NCBI RefSeq assembly: GCF_000007825.1
Contig: NC_004722.1
Span: 3,512,501-3,576,500 of the forward strand
Reading direction: 5' to 3'
DNA: 64,000 nucleotides
From: Bacillus cereus ATCC 14579
Lineage (GTDB): Bacteria; Bacillota; Bacilli; Bacillales; Bacillaceae_G
Of the stretch, positions 1 through 11,075 are shown piece by piece. The notes below the pieces were generated by a model. That model searched no databases. It was given only the letters and a program-made list of their open reading frames with translations, and was not told the DNA's origin. The first letter of the stretch is position 1; each line of letters opens with the position of its first letter. Position numbers and translations under genes: made by a program.

Positions 1-3000
1 CAGTTGTAAGTGTTGTATTGCTCGGCTCTGTTACTATAACTGGTGGTTCTCCTGGTACTAATACAAAACTTCCAGTTACATTTGCCGTATTGGCAATTGT
101 TCCGTTTGATGGCGCACTAACAACGGTTACTTGGAAGATGACTTCTACACTTTCACCTGGGTTTATATCTGGAAGCGGGAATCCATTATTCGGATTGAAT
201 CCAGGTTGTAACACACCGTCTATCGTTACAGTGTTCGGCACGAATGCTATAGAGGAAGGTAATACATCACTATATTGAATATTCGTTGCTGGCACTGTTC
301 CTGTATTTTGAACTACTGTTGTATATGTGATTGTATCGCCTACTGCAACAACCGGCTGACTCACTGATTTTAAAACATTCAAACCAGGCTCATTGATTTC
401 TGTTAATGTCGTATCACTTGTCGTTGTTTCCGTAATAGGCGGTTCTGTTTCACTTACAGCAAATGTAGCTGTAACGTCTACAAAATTAACAATCGTTCCA
501 CCTTCTGGTATGCTTGTAACCACTTCCTGATATGTGACAAGTACAAAATCATCGACAGGTATATCTGGAACTGTAAAACCAATGAAAGGATCTAATCCTG
601 GTGCTGGTACCCCGTTTATGCTCACACTTCCTGGTACAAATGCTACACCCGCGGAAGTAGTATCGATAAATTGAACATTCGTCGCTGGCACTGTTCCGAA
701 ATTAAAAATCAATACATCATACGTTAATATTTCTCCTACCGTCGCTACTTCTTTATCTACTAGTTTCAATGGAAAAATAAACGCTATATTAATTGTCGTA
801 ACGACTAAATTTGTTAATATCGTTTCCGTAATCGGTGGTTCCTGCGGATTTGGTTGTGAAGTAAATGTAACATCTGCATCATTTAATATGACTTCATTAT
901 CTGGAATTTCTGTAATCGTCACTTGGAATGTGACCTCAATACTTCCACCAGCGATTAATAATGGAGTAACTGTAAATCCTATTTCTGGATTTAAATCAAG
1001 TTGCTGCACTCCACCTATCGTTACACTATTGTCAACAAACGTCGTTCCTTCTGGTATGACATCTTGGAAGAACACATCTGTAACAGGGATAATTCCTACG
1101 TTTGAAATGAGCACAGTATACGTTAATACATCCCCAACGGCCCCAGTTGCAACATCAACTGTTTTTGTTGCAGTTACTTCACCAGGAGGAGGTAACGGTA
1201 TTGTAACTACCGTTGTATTACTTGAATTCGTTGTTGTTACAGGTGGCTGTAAAGGATTTAATAAGAAAGTGGCTGTAGCAGATGCTGTATTTAATACCGC
1301 TCCACGTGTAGACGGTGCAACTACCGTAACTTGGAACGTTACTGTCAATGATGTTCCAGCTGCAATATTAGGAAGCGGGAAACCAACATTTGGGTCAAAT
1401 CCAGGTTGTGGCGTTCCATTTATCGTTACACTATTTGCTACAAAAGTTGTTTCTAAAGCAATTGGATCAAGGAAAGAGACATTCGTTGCTGTTACTGTAC
1501 CGTTATTTCGAATGACAACAGAATACGTGTAAGTTTCTCCAAGTGCTGCTTGTTGTACAGATGAAGATTTTTGTATATTTAACTGTGCTGTGTTTACTTG
1601 CGTCACTACAAAATTACTATTTGTAACAGTCGTTATTGGAGGGTTTGCTGGATTTATAAGAAAACTTGCAGTAACGTTCGATTGGTTTCTTATATTTCCA
1701 CCGCTCGGAACACTCGTCACTGTAACTTGAAACGTAATCGTAGCCGTTTGCCCGACCGGAATATTTGGTACCGGGAAACCTAGCATAGGATCCGCGCCTT
1801 GCTGTACGACTCCATTTATCGTCACACTATTTGCTACAAAGGCAGTACCAGACGGAATTGGATCTTGAAAAACAATATTCGTTGCAGGAACAGTTCCTGT
1901 ATTTTGAATAAGAATGGTATACGTTAACGTATCTCCTACACCGGCTTGTAGTGTATTTACACTCTTCATTACATTAAGTGATCCTACATTCACTCGCGTC
2001 ACAACAATATTACTAATCGTTACAATTGTAATTGGTGGCTGGAGAGGACTTACTTGGAAATCAGCAGTGACATTCGCATTATTCGGAAGAACTCTATTTG
2101 GTGGTACACTCGTGATTGTCACTTGAAAAGTGACCGTCACCATTCCTCCTACTGGAATATTAGCAAGTGGAAATCCAGTTGTCGGGTTTAAACCTGGTTG
2201 AGGTGTCCCGTTTATTGTTACACTATTCGCTACAAAAGTGGTTCCAACTGGAATCGGATCAAGGAATGATACATTTGTCGCTGTCACCGTTCCACTATTT
2301 TGTATACGAACTGTATACGTTAACGTATCTCCTACACCGGCTTCAGTAGCACTTACACTTTTCATTACATTTAACCCTGAAGAATTCACGATCGTCATAA
2401 CAGTATTACTTGGTACTGTTACAGTAATCGGCGGCTCTGTTGGATTTACAAGGAAATCTCCAGTTACATTCGCATTATTTACAACATTATTTCCTTGGGG
2501 AATTTCATCAATTAATACTTCAAATGTAACAATAACACTGGCGCCAGTAGGCAAATTATTTAATGGGAATCCAAGTTCTGGATCTGCCCCTTCTTGTAAA
2601 ACACGCATTCACAACTACACTATTTTCAATAAATAATGTCCCTTGGGGAATTGAATCTTGGAAAAATACATTCGTAGCTGGTACACTACCTGCATTTATG
2701 ACTTCTATTGTATATACTAAAATATCCCCTACTGTTGCAACATCCGTATTGACTGCTTTCACAACTTCAAAGTTTCCTGATTGTACTGTCGTATTCACAA
2801 CATTACTCGGTACATTGATTGTTACTGGTGGTTCATTCGGATTCACTTGAAAGCTTGCTGTTACATTTGCTTGATTTAAAATATCTTCATTTTCTGGATT
2901 CTGTACAATTACTACGTCAAATGTGACTACAACCGTTTGAGCCGCAGGAATATTCGGAAGAGAGAATCCTGTATTCGGATTTAGTCCACTTTGCTGTACT

Positions 3001-4330
3001 CCATTAATTGTTACAGAATTTGCAACAAATGAAACAGCAGAAGAAATAGCGTCTTGGAAAAATACATTTGTTAACGGAACATTCCCTGTATTTTGGACGG
3101 CAATTGTGTACGTTAAAGTATCCCCTACCGCCGCTTGCGTTGTATTTACTTCTTTTATTACATTTAAACCGCCTGTATTAACTTGTGTCACAACTGTATT
3201 CGTTTGTCTATTAATTGTTATCGGTGGCTGATTCGGAATAACGACGAAATTAGCAGATACATTTCCGCGATTCGCAATCGTACCTCCCGATGGTGTAGAT
3301 GTTACTCGTACTTGAAATGTAACAGTCCTACTTCCGCCAGGAGATATATTAGCTACTGTAAACCCAGTCGCTGGATTTACCCCAGGTTGTGAAACCCCAT
3401 CCACAGTCACACTATTTGCTATAAATGTCGTTCCAATTGGTATTGGATCTTGAAAAATAACGTTCGTTGCAAGTACATTTCCTGTATTTTGAATTGTTAC
3501 CGTGTACGTAAGAACATCGTTAACCGTTGCAAAAGCTCTATCCACTGTTTTTCTCGTTGTTATATCAGCTATATTAATTGTCGTAACTACAGTATTACTT
3601 GTCGCTTGCCCTGAAACTGGTTGTTGACCAGGCACTGGAGTAAAGGTAAATGTTGCACTTGCACGGTTTGGAATTGGATTGACAAGAGGGTTCGATGTTA
3701 CTCGAACTTGAAAGCGCACTACAGTCGTTTGCGAAGCATTAATACTTCCTAGATTAATACTACTTGCTGGATTCGCTCCTGGACGCGCTACTCCATTTAC
3801 CGTAACGCTATTTGCGACAAATGTTGTTCCAGCAGGGATACTATCAACAAAAATAACATTGCTCGCAGTGACATTTCCATTATTTGTGATATTAACTGTG
3901 TACGTTAATACATCATTAAGCGTTGCCGTCTGTAAATCTACAGATTTCTGCATACTTATAGTTGCTTGATTCACTGTCGTTTGTACTGTGTTTGAAGAAG
4001 ACGTACTTGTAATAGGAGGACTACCAACGAAAGGACGAAATTGATATGACACCATTGCACGATTTAAAATAGGATTGGGATTCGGGAATGATATTATTCG
4101 AACTTGAAATGTAACAATTCTTTGCGTGTTATTTGGGATTGTACCTAAATTAATTCCATTAGAAGGGTTTGCATTCGGCTGTGTTACTCCCCCTACCGTA
4201 ACACTACCTGCAACAAACGTCGTTCCGTTCGGAATACTATCACGTAATACAACGTTTTCTGCACTTCCTGTTCCTGTATTTGGGACCGTAATCGTATAAG
4301 TGAGAATATCCCCTACCCCTGCGACTGTTC
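1..4330 (-). repeat. Tandem DUF11-coding repeats (~390-400 bp period)
   Basis: At least 11 in-frame repeat units of about 390-400 bp lie in the giant gene. Some stretches are identical between units. For example, the ~30 bases around 1918-1948 recur around 2310-2340. Such repeats favour slippage, copy-number change and misassembly. Confidence 0.8.
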
Positions 4331-5381
4331 TATTAACTGATTTAACAGGATTAATAATTGGACCTGTTGCATCAATTTGAACACCAAAACCAGCTGCTGC
4401 GTATCCATCTCCATTTGTAACAAATCGAACCGTTGCTGATGTTTGACTGTTTACTAAAGATGAGGAGGCATCTACATTCGTAATATCCCACCCTTGTCTT
4501 CGGACGGCCAAAGCTACCCCTAACGGCTGATTCAAATCTCCAAACGTGCCGCTCGTATCTAAATTTCCACTATCATTACAAATTTGTGACTGAAAGAAAT
4601 TATTCGCAGGATTTCTCGGTCCGAATAATGCAACTGTAGCATTTGCATTCGGCCCAAAGCGAAGTTGATCTCCAACAATGTTAGAATCACCTTCTTGAGC
4701 AGTTACGAGCACTCTTCCTGTAACAGCTCCTGTTGCCGGCGTAGCAAAACCTGAAATTGTAGCATCAACTGGCGGGGATGAAGCATCGATAATTTCTTGA
4801 CCTGCATATACTGACAAATTTCGAAGTGGTAAACTTGCATTTTGATACACAACCTCAAGCGTCCATCCAGCTGAACGACTGATTGTCGGGTCGGCTGAAG
4901 TTCTTGCAGCTGGCACAGCACCCGTTGTATATGTGCCTGCTCCACCTGCACTAACAAGATTTGTTACATTGGCAGAGCGAGCATAATAAAACTGATTTCC
5001 TACTGAACCTTGCTGCGCGGTAGCAGGATCTGGCGTAACAGAAAACGTCCCTGCTGGCGTTGTAAATGTAATGTTATCATTTAAAAATGGTAACACATCT
5101 TCCGTATCAGTCCGGAAAGTACCAGCCCAAACTAATTCTGCATATAATACACTGCTTCCCGCTGGAAGATTTAAAATTGCACTTGAAGAATTCAATTGCC
5201 ATTCATCTGTTGTCCCTGCTGGGAACCCTGGTACTTGCAATGCTGTATTTACTGTCGTAAACACAGCAAGTGTACCAAAAATATTACCTGGTGCAGGTGA
5301 TGTAGGGCTAAGTCCCAGCGTATTCCCAGTAAACGTGACGGCACCAGGTACTGTTGTCGTAAACCTATTTATAAAAGGCAC
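1..5381 (-). pseudogene. Giant DUF11-repeat protein, frameshifted and truncated by the window edge
   Basis: The gene starts at a GTG (5381) and reads open to about 2605. Translation there leaves the repeat frame and stops at 2556. The repeat frame resumes one base over and stays open to base 1, so the C-terminus lies outside the window. Restoring the frame needs removal of one base in the codon for the Gly of an NGV motif near 2605. The first ~330 residues are a non-repetitive beta-rich domain. At least 11 DUF11-type repeats of ~130 residues follow, each with an LTYT..I.NTG..PATNV.F.D core and an FVANSVTING core. No signal peptide or sorting motif is visible. DUF11 repeats are typical of extracellular or surface proteins, so a spore-surface or surface role is only inference. 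The two halves are otherwise intact. Confidence 0.85.
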
Positions 5382-5497
5382 ACAATCATCTCATTTCAAT
5401 TATAGTAAAAAGTGCTCTATACTATAAAATGTAGACAAACTATACAATGTACGTTGTCCAACAAAATTCCGCACATATGAGAGGGGTTTATAAAACT

Positions 5498-6247
5498 ATG
5501 CGCTACGTTATCATAACAGGAACTTCACAAGGTTTAGGTGAGGCAATCGCTACGCAATTATTAGAAAAAAATACAACTGTCATCTCTATTTCTAGAAGAG
5601 AAAATCAAGAGCTTACAAAACTTGCAGAGCAATATAACAGCAATTGCATTTTTCATTCCCTAGATCTTCAAGATGTACATAACTTAGAAACTAACTTTAA
5701 AGAGATCATTTCATCTATTAAAAAAGACAATGTATCCTCTATTCATTTAATTAATAATGCGGGTACAGTTGCACCTATGAAGCCAATTGAAAAAGCTGAA
5801 AGTGAACAATTCATTACGAACGTTCACATTAATTTACTTGCACCTATGATTCTTACATCTACATTTATGAAACATACGAAAGACTGGAAAGTAGATAAAC
5901 GCGTTATTAACATTTCATCTGGTGCAGGAAAAAACCCTTACTTTGGCTGGGGCGCTTATTGTACAACGAAAGCTGGTGTAAATATGTTTACACAGTGCGT
6001 AGCAACTGAAGAAGTGGAAAAAGAATATCCAGTAAAAATCGTCGCTTTTGCACCTGGCGTTGTTGATACAAATATGCAATCACAAATTCGCGAAACAAAT
6101 AAAGAAGATTTCATAAATTTGGACCGCTTCATTGCATTAAAAGAAGAAGGAAAACTATTATCACCTGAATATGTTGCGAAAGCTATTCGTAACTTACTAG
6201 AAACTGAGGACTTCCCTCAAGGCGAGGTTATTAGAATCGATGAATAA
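5498..6247 (+). CDS. yueD: SDR oxidoreductase, benzil reductase ((S)-benzoin forming) type
   Basis: This is a 249-residue classical short-chain dehydrogenase. It has an N-terminal Rossmann fingerprint TGTSQGLGEA, an NNAG motif and a catalytic Ser-Tyr-Lys set (ISS, then YCTTK). Overall it closely resembles the B. cereus benzil reductase / YueD family, which reduces benzil and other diketones with NADPH in the cytoplasm. I chose the ATG at 5498 because the protein starts directly with the Rossmann strand MRYVIITG and has AGAGGGG upstream. A longer frame from 5447 adds an unlikely 17-residue tail. It is monocistronic and ends in a strong terminator shared with the convergent GNAT gene. The physiological substrate is unknown. 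Confidence 0.85.
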   Translation: MRYVIITGTSQGLGEAIATQLLEKNTTVISISRRENQELTKLAEQYNSNCIFHSLDLQDVHNLETNFKEIISSIKKDNVSSIHLINNAGTVAPMKPIEKAESEQFITNVHINLLAPMILTSTFMKHTKDWKVDKRVINISSGAGKNPYFGWGAYCTTKAGVNMFTQCVATEEVEKEYPVKIVAFAPGVVDTNMQSQIRETNKEDFINLDRFIALKEEGKLLSPEYVAKAIRNLLETEDFPQGEVIRIDE

Positions 6248-6248
6248 C

Positions 6249-6279
6249 AAAAAGGCGTGCTAAAATAGCACGCCTTTTT
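6249..6279. terminator. Bidirectional terminator between yueD and the GNAT gene
   Basis: A perfect 14-bp stem (AAAAAGGCGTGCTA and its complement) with a 3-nt loop sits between two convergent genes. T-runs are present on both strands. Confidence 0.9.
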
Positions 6280-6282
6280 GTT

Positions 6283-7116
6283 CTACTTCTCTAAAAATAT
6301 AAGCACAGACTCCGCAATTTGCTCATAACCAATTTCTTGATAAATTTTATTCGATGTCGGATTCGCTAAATCAGTATATAACGTAGTCGTCTTGTACCCT
6401 TCATCTAACATATGTTGACTAAGTGCCGCTACACACTTAGATGCGTATCCCTTTTTCCTTGCTTCTTTCGGCGTATATACAAAATTAACTGTTATATTAT
6501 TTTTAGTTGGTCTCGTTTTTGCAGCTACAGAAACGAGTTTCCCATCCACTTCCAAACCAAACAGTCGATTTGTAGTTATTAATGTATATGCAGTTTGTTT
6601 TGCTTCTTCTTTCGTAGTAGGAAGCTTTACATCTTCACAAAATTGATATATCCACTGTTCTATTAATGGTAATTCATCATTATTTACCGCTCGAAAAAGT
6701 CCATTCGCATTACACTTCTTCTTTACTCTGTTCAACTCATACACACCTTGCTCCATTGCAACATTCATTTTCTTATTTTCTAATACCGCAATCTCTTCCG
6801 CTAATTTCTGTACAATTTTCTTATTACCGATCAATCCAGGAATATCCGGATATACTTTCGTTAACTCTTTTGCAAGTTCCTCAATAGCTACTCCCGAAAT
6901 TTCAGAAGTTGCAACAATGATTTGTTTCTTCTCTTCTGTTTGCAGAAATACAACCGCAATGTCTTCTCCTTGTTTCGCTATCCCCATAAATATCGGTCCT
7001 TGAACCATTTGTAATACACCTAATATGAGATTGTTTTCCTGCTCATTCTTTTCTAGAAATGGTGTAACATCTTCTTTAAAATGAAAAATCTCTTCATATA
7101 CATGTAATTGAATCAT
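6283..7116 (-). CDS. GNAT family N-acetyltransferase
   Basis: This is a 277-residue cytoplasmic protein. The C-terminal ~120 residues form a GNAT fold: a beta strand ITVNFVYTP, then the acetyl-CoA loop ARKKGYASKCVAALS, then TTLYTDLANPTSNKIYQEIGY typical of the GNAT end. The N-terminal ~140 residues are a less conserved lobe, as in two-domain GNAT proteins. The ATG at 7116 has AGAAGAGA upstream, and a TTG two codons earlier is less likely. It is convergent with yueD and lies downstream of the argininosuccinate-lyase-like gene. The acceptor substrate cannot be predicted. Confidence 0.8.
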   Translation of the reverse strand: MIQLHVYEEIFHFKEDVTPFLEKNEQENNLILGVLQMVQGPIFMGIAKQGEDIAVVFLQTEEKKQIIVATSEISGVAIEELAKELTKVYPDIPGLIGNKKIVQKLAEEIAVLENKKMNVAMEQGVYELNRVKKKCNANGLFRAVNNDELPLIEQWIYQFCEDVKLPTTKEEAKQTAYTLITTNRLFGLEVDGKLVSVAAKTRPTKNNITVNFVYTPKEARKKGYASKCVAALSQHMLDEGYKTTTLYTDLANPTSNKIYQEIGYEQIAESVLIFLEK

Positions 7117-7182
7117 CGACAATCTCTTCTCTCTATTTATATTTTAATTAAGTATTGGCGATTAATTCATTAAATCCCTCTT

Positions 7183-8691
7183 TTACGATTCAATAATATT
7201 CAAAGCTAATGTATTCAAGGCATTTTCAGCTTGTAAAATTCTCTGTTTTTCCTTTTCAAATACATCTTCTTCTTTTCGAAAGGACTCTTTTCGATTTTTA
7301 ATCATACGCTTCATTTCTTTTTTACTCGGTCCACCGTATACATTTCTTTTTTGAATAAAAGCTTCTGGCGATATAATTTCTTTCCACTCTTTTTCTAATA
7401 CATTTATTTTAAAATGTTCTTGCAAATACATATTTACATCTTTGAAGTGTAATTCATGTAGTTCTTTTTTCTGCTCCAATGACATATTTGCAATAGCACT
7501 TGCTGCATGATGAGCATGCCGAAATGGAATTTCATAATTTTTCGTTAAAACATCAGCGAAATCCGTTATCGTTATTGCATGTTTATAGGAACGACTTTTT
7601 AACGTTTCTTCTTCTACTTTCATCGTTAGGATCACTGCATTCATCATACAAAAAACACGAATCGCCTTTTCAATCCCTTTATATAAATATGGCTGCAAGT
7701 CATCTTCCGTATCGACAATATCACCAAATGGTGTATTATGAATCATTTGAAATACTGTAAATGCTTCTCCTAAAGCACTACTCGTAATTGCACGAGCGTG
7801 TTCAATTGAAACCGGATTTCGTTTTTGCGGCATAATACTACTAATTTGTACATATGGCTTTGCAACAGTAATACCGTCATATTCTTTCGTTGCTAACAAC
7901 AAAAAGTCATGAATCCATCTACTCGTATTCGTCATCATTACCATAAGTAGCGAGCTAACTTCTAATAAATAATCCGCTCCGGCAACAGCATCATATGAGT
8001 TCTCAATTACAGTTGTAAATCCAAGTAGATGAGCAACTCGTTCTCGTTTAATCGGGAAACTTGTTGTAGAGAGTGCAGCCGCCCCCATTGGAGACTGATT
8101 TAAAAGCTGGTACGTTTTTTTCATTCGTTCTAAATCTCTTTGCATCGTATCATAAATTGCTAACGTATAATGACCAAATGTTGTTGGCTGTGCCGGTTGT
8201 GTATGTGTATAAGCTGGCATGATCGTTTCCTTATGATCATCAGCAAGTTGCAGTACACTTTCTTGCAATAACAAATGCTGTTCTATCAATCGTAATACAT
8301 ATCGCCTTAAACTCATGCGATACATCGTTACGCCCATATCATTTCTACTTCTACCAATATGCATATTACTTACAAAATCGCATTTCGCTTCTTGAGAAAT
8401 TAAATGTTCGACTAAAAAAAAGAGATCTTCCTGCTGCTCTGTATAGAGCAATTGCTCTTCTGGAATTCCCTCTACCTTTTTTAATGCGTGCAATATAACT
8501 TTAGCTTCTTCCTTTTTCATTAAATTTTCTTCCGTCAGCATCGTAATATGTGCTTTATGCACTTGAAACATATCTTTCAATAAGTAATTTCGTTGAAAAT
8601 CAAATACATGTTGTAATACACAATCCACATATGTTTTTCCAGGGAAATCAGCGCCTTCACTCTTTATAAACTCTTCCTTACTCTGTTTCAT
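7183..8691 (-). CDS. Argininosuccinate lyase / fumarase superfamily protein
   Basis: This is a 502-residue member of the fumarase/aspartase superfamily, closest in pattern to argininosuccinate lyase. It has MHIGRSRNDMG (substrate loop), YTHTQPAQPTTFGHY (catalytic His region) and the signature SSIMPQKRNP with the catalytic Ser. Argininosuccinate lyase splits argininosuccinate into arginine and fumarate. This copy is not beside argG, is slightly longer than the usual ~460 residues, and has a charged C-terminal tail, so it may be a paralogue with a different amino-acid adduct as substrate. The ATG at 8691 is preceded by GAGAGGGG. A GTG at 8709 is possible but less likely. Confidence 0.75.
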   Translation of the reverse strand: MKQSKEEFIKSEGADFPGKTYVDCVLQHVFDFQRNYLLKDMFQVHKAHITMLTEENLMKKEEAKVILHALKKVEGIPEEQLLYTEQQEDLFFLVEHLISQEAKCDFVSNMHIGRSRNDMGVTMYRMSLRRYVLRLIEQHLLLQESVLQLADDHKETIMPAYTHTQPAQPTTFGHYTLAIYDTMQRDLERMKKTYQLLNQSPMGAAALSTTSFPIKRERVAHLLGFTTVIENSYDAVAGADYLLEVSSLLMVMMTNTSRWIHDFLLLATKEYDGITVAKPYVQISSIMPQKRNPVSIEHARAITSSALGEAFTVFQMIHNTPFGDIVDTEDDLQPYLYKGIEKAIRVFCMMNAVILTMKVEEETLKSRSYKHAITITDFADVLTKNYEIPFRHAHHAASAIANMSLEQKKELHELHFKDVNMYLQEHFKINVLEKEWKEIISPEAFIQKRNVYGGPSKKEMKRMIKNRKESFRKEEDVFEKEKQRILQAENALNTLALNIIES

Positions 8692-8763
8692 CACCTTTTC
8701 CCCTCTCACCTAAGTATTACTACCCATCATACCCATTGATAGAAAAAAAGTGCCTGTACATAA

Positions 8764-8797
8764 AAATAAACTCGGTGCTCTCTGCACCGAGTTTATT
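8764..8797 (-). terminator. Terminator of the serine hydrolase gene
   Basis: A perfect stem (AAATAAACTCGGTGC and its complement) around a 4-nt loop overlaps the stop codon of the gene that ends at 8793. Confidence 0.85.
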
Positions 8798-9902
8798 TAA
8801 TAAAAGTCGCATCATACTTATCACTTTGCAACACTTGGAAATGTAAGTTTGCTAAATGTTTCCGTATTTCTGCACTATCGTCTTCATTTAAATTGTTCGC
8901 CAAAAACACAATTTCTGTACAGTTTCCACGTTTATCCATAGCGTAAACCGCTTTTGTAACCGTCCATGGTGTGTAACCATTCTTTTGCCCAGCATGTCTA
9001 AATGTTTTACGATATTTCTTAGCACTCATGTCTGTTTCAACGATATTTGCCCACACTTTTTCTTCAGCTTCTGTCAAGCCACCTTTATGGTTTGCCTTTT
9101 GAAGTAATACCATATAATCATTTGCAGAAGCTGCTGGTAATCTATCTGACCAAATTTTGTCGTAACGTTCCTCTAAATAAAGCGGAATTTCCTTCTGTAA
9201 TAATGGTCCCTTCTTCTTTAAGCGTTCATGAATAATCATCGAATATTCACGATATTGCTCTTGAGACATTTCTTTTAACTTTTTCTCTATTTTATATTTT
9301 GGAACATGTAATTCTTTATGCAAATATCCCGGGATATACAAAGATGAAACGATTGGAAATAGTGGTTGATGTGCAGGAAGTGATAAACTTTGTAAATTTC
9401 GATTGATGTTATCTAATCCTAACAATTCCATTAAGTATTCAGCATTTGCATTCGAACTAAACTTAACCATTCCTTTTGCCACTTCTTCTAAAGAAACCGC
9501 TCCTTCAGTTATCTTGCCCGTCTTCTCCAAATACTTTTGCCATCTATCTTGCGCACCACCATCTGTATTCGGCACATAATAGCGATTCACATCATTAATC
9601 GACACGAAACTAGAAGAATCAATTTTCCCTTCAGTAACTTGTTTCGTATATTCAAGCGCCACAATTAATTTCATCGTACTAGCAACTGGCAATACAACAT
9701 TTGGGTTTACAGAATAAACAACTTTATCATTTCTCTTTACTAGAAGCGCACTATTTTTTTCATCTTTATGTTCTTCAATAAAAGATGCAATATACTGTGC
9801 ATCATCATTATTTGAACTCCACACTTTTTTCACTAAAAAGTTACCCGATATTAGCAAAACAAAAATACCCACAATTACTGCGCATACTATAGTTTTTTTC
9901 AA
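8793..9902 (-). CDS. Membrane-anchored class A beta-lactamase-like serine hydrolase
   Basis: This is a 369-residue protein with an N-terminal hydrophobic segment (residues ~4-24), consistent with an uncleaved anchor or signal peptide. The active-site S-T-M-K box lies at residues 75-78 and a second S-S-N box at 149-151. A KNG element near the C-terminus may replace the KTG box. The family covers class A beta-lactamases and small penicillin-binding esterases or DD-peptidases that act outside the membrane. Because KTG is altered, I call it a serine hydrolase and do not claim antibiotic resistance. It starts at TTG (9902) with AGGAGAGG upstream. It is a single-gene unit with terminators on both sides. 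Confidence 0.8.
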   Translation of the reverse strand: MKKTIVCAVIVGIFVLLISGNFLVKKVWSSNNDDAQYIASFIEEHKDEKNSALLVKRNDKVVYSVNPNVVLPVASTMKLIVALEYTKQVTEGKIDSSSFVSINDVNRYYVPNTDGGAQDRWQKYLEKTGKITEGAVSLEEVAKGMVKFSSNANAEYLMELLGLDNINRNLQSLSLPAHQPLFPIVSSLYIPGYLHKELHVPKYKIEKKLKEMSQEQYREYSMIIHERLKKKGPLLQKEIPLYLEERYDKIWSDRLPAASANDYMVLLQKANHKGGLTEAEEKVWANIVETDMSAKKYRKTFRHAGQKNGYTPWTVTKAVYAMDKRGNCTEIVFLANNLNEDDSAEIRKHLANLHFQVLQSDKYDATFIK

Positions 9903-9954
9903 GTAAAATTCCTCTCCTATTGTGTAACTCTTCTCTATTTATCATTTAAAAACA

Positions 9955-9997
9955 AAATAATGGAGATGGTCATTTACATAACCATCTCCATTATTTT
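9955..9997 (-). terminator. Terminator of the nucleoside hydrolase gene
   Basis: A long stem (ATAATGGAGATGGT and its complement) with a ~10-nt loop is followed by a T-rich tract on the minus strand. Confidence 0.85.
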
Positions 9998-10019
9998 AAC
10001 TTGTATGCTCCTATTATGT

Positions 10020-10952
10020 CTACGTCATAAATTTCACAAAATCCTCAAGAAACTTTTTATAATGTAACGACCAACCAATTCGCACCCAATTTTTTAATGC
10101 TTTTGCATCAGGTTGAGGCCGAAAATCAGCAATACTCTCTCCTTTTGCAATTCCAGCTGTATCTACATCGACACGACGATATACATAATCTAAAAGGGAT
10201 GGATTTGCCGCAACCATCATTGTAACGACGTCATGTACTGGACTTCCTTTTATTTTCGGATTTAACTTTCTATAAGCTTTATAATAGTACGTAAATATCG
10301 GCTCGATTAACTTATTAAAACTCGTTTTAGAGTGTTTCGTAATATATTTTACCATTTCCGGTGTAATAATTGCTTCAGATGTAACGTTAAGTGGCACTAA
10401 TGTCACATTTTTGGCATTTTGCATAACTAATTGTGACGCAATGGGATCACCATGAAAATTCGCCTCTGCGACTGGTGTTACATTGCCAGGCATTAAGAAA
10501 GCACCGCCCATTATATAATATTCTTTCACATACTTCATCATCGGCTTTTCTAAAATAAATGCTGTCGCTAATGTTGTCGATCTACCAGCATCGACTATTA
10601 TTAATTCTCCTTTATATTTTTCAAGAAGATCAAAAAATGTACAAAAAGGCTTTATATTTGGTGAAAAAGTTTTTGGAGGTTTAATTGGCCCTAAACCGTC
10701 TGTCCCATGAATTTCTGGATAATACGTCGTAATATCTCCGGATAAAGGAATTTTCGCACCATTAATAACAGGTATATCTTCCCGTCCTGCCATTTGCAAT
10801 AAATATGCGGCATTACTTGTCGCCTTTTCTTGTGTTACATTTCCATATCCCGTTACTACACCAACAATATCAATATCAGGATGCAACAATCCATACATAA
10901 TTGCTAAAGAGTCATCAATTCCCGGGTCTCCTAAAAATAACACTTTTTTCAT
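10020..10952 (-). CDS. Inosine-uridine preferring nucleoside hydrolase
   Basis: This 310-residue protein carries the family's calcium-binding aspartate cluster near the N-terminus (GDPGIDDSLAI, Asp9, Asp13, Asp14). It also has the downstream AEANFHGDPIAS and PVHDVVTMM elements that complete the ribose/Ca site. The family hydrolyses the N-glycosidic bond of ribonucleosides in salvage, usually in the cytoplasm. The ATG at 10952 is preferred (GGAG nine bases upstream). The ATG at 10967 has its GGGG directly abutting. The gene lies just downstream of panF but behind that gene's terminator, so it is probably transcribed alone. Confidence 0.85.
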   Translation of the reverse strand: MKKVLFLGDPGIDDSLAIMYGLLHPDIDIVGVVTGYGNVTQEKATSNAAYLLQMAGREDIPVINGAKIPLSGDITTYYPEIHGTDGLGPIKPPKTFSPNIKPFCTFFDLLEKYKGELIIVDAGRSTTLATAFILEKPMMKYVKEYYIMGGAFLMPGNVTPVAEANFHGDPIASQLVMQNAKNVTLVPLNVTSEAIITPEMVKYITKHSKTSFNKLIEPIFTYYYKAYRKLNPKIKGSPVHDVVTMMVAANPSLLDYVYRRVDVDTAGIAKGESIADFRPQPDAKALKNWVRIGWSLHYKKFLEDFVKFMT

Positions 10953-11033
10953 CGACCTCAACTCCATCCCCTCAGTTGTTATTAATTTATGAATAACCGT
11001 GGATATACAGAATAAAAAAAGAACAAATTCATA

Positions 11034-11068
11034 CGAAAAAACGCAGTCTTATAAGGACTACGTTCTTC
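11034..11068 (-). terminator. Terminator of yhdT-panF
   Basis: The stem AACGCAGTC pairs with GACTACGTT (one wobble pair). An A-run on the plus strand gives the U-tract for minus-strand transcription. Confidence 0.75.
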
Positions 11069-11075
11069 AGCTAAC

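Noticed and set aside
888..1532. Plus-strand frame of 214 codons
   Set aside because: It is the antisense of the DUF11 repeats. The minus strand gives a coherent repeat family.
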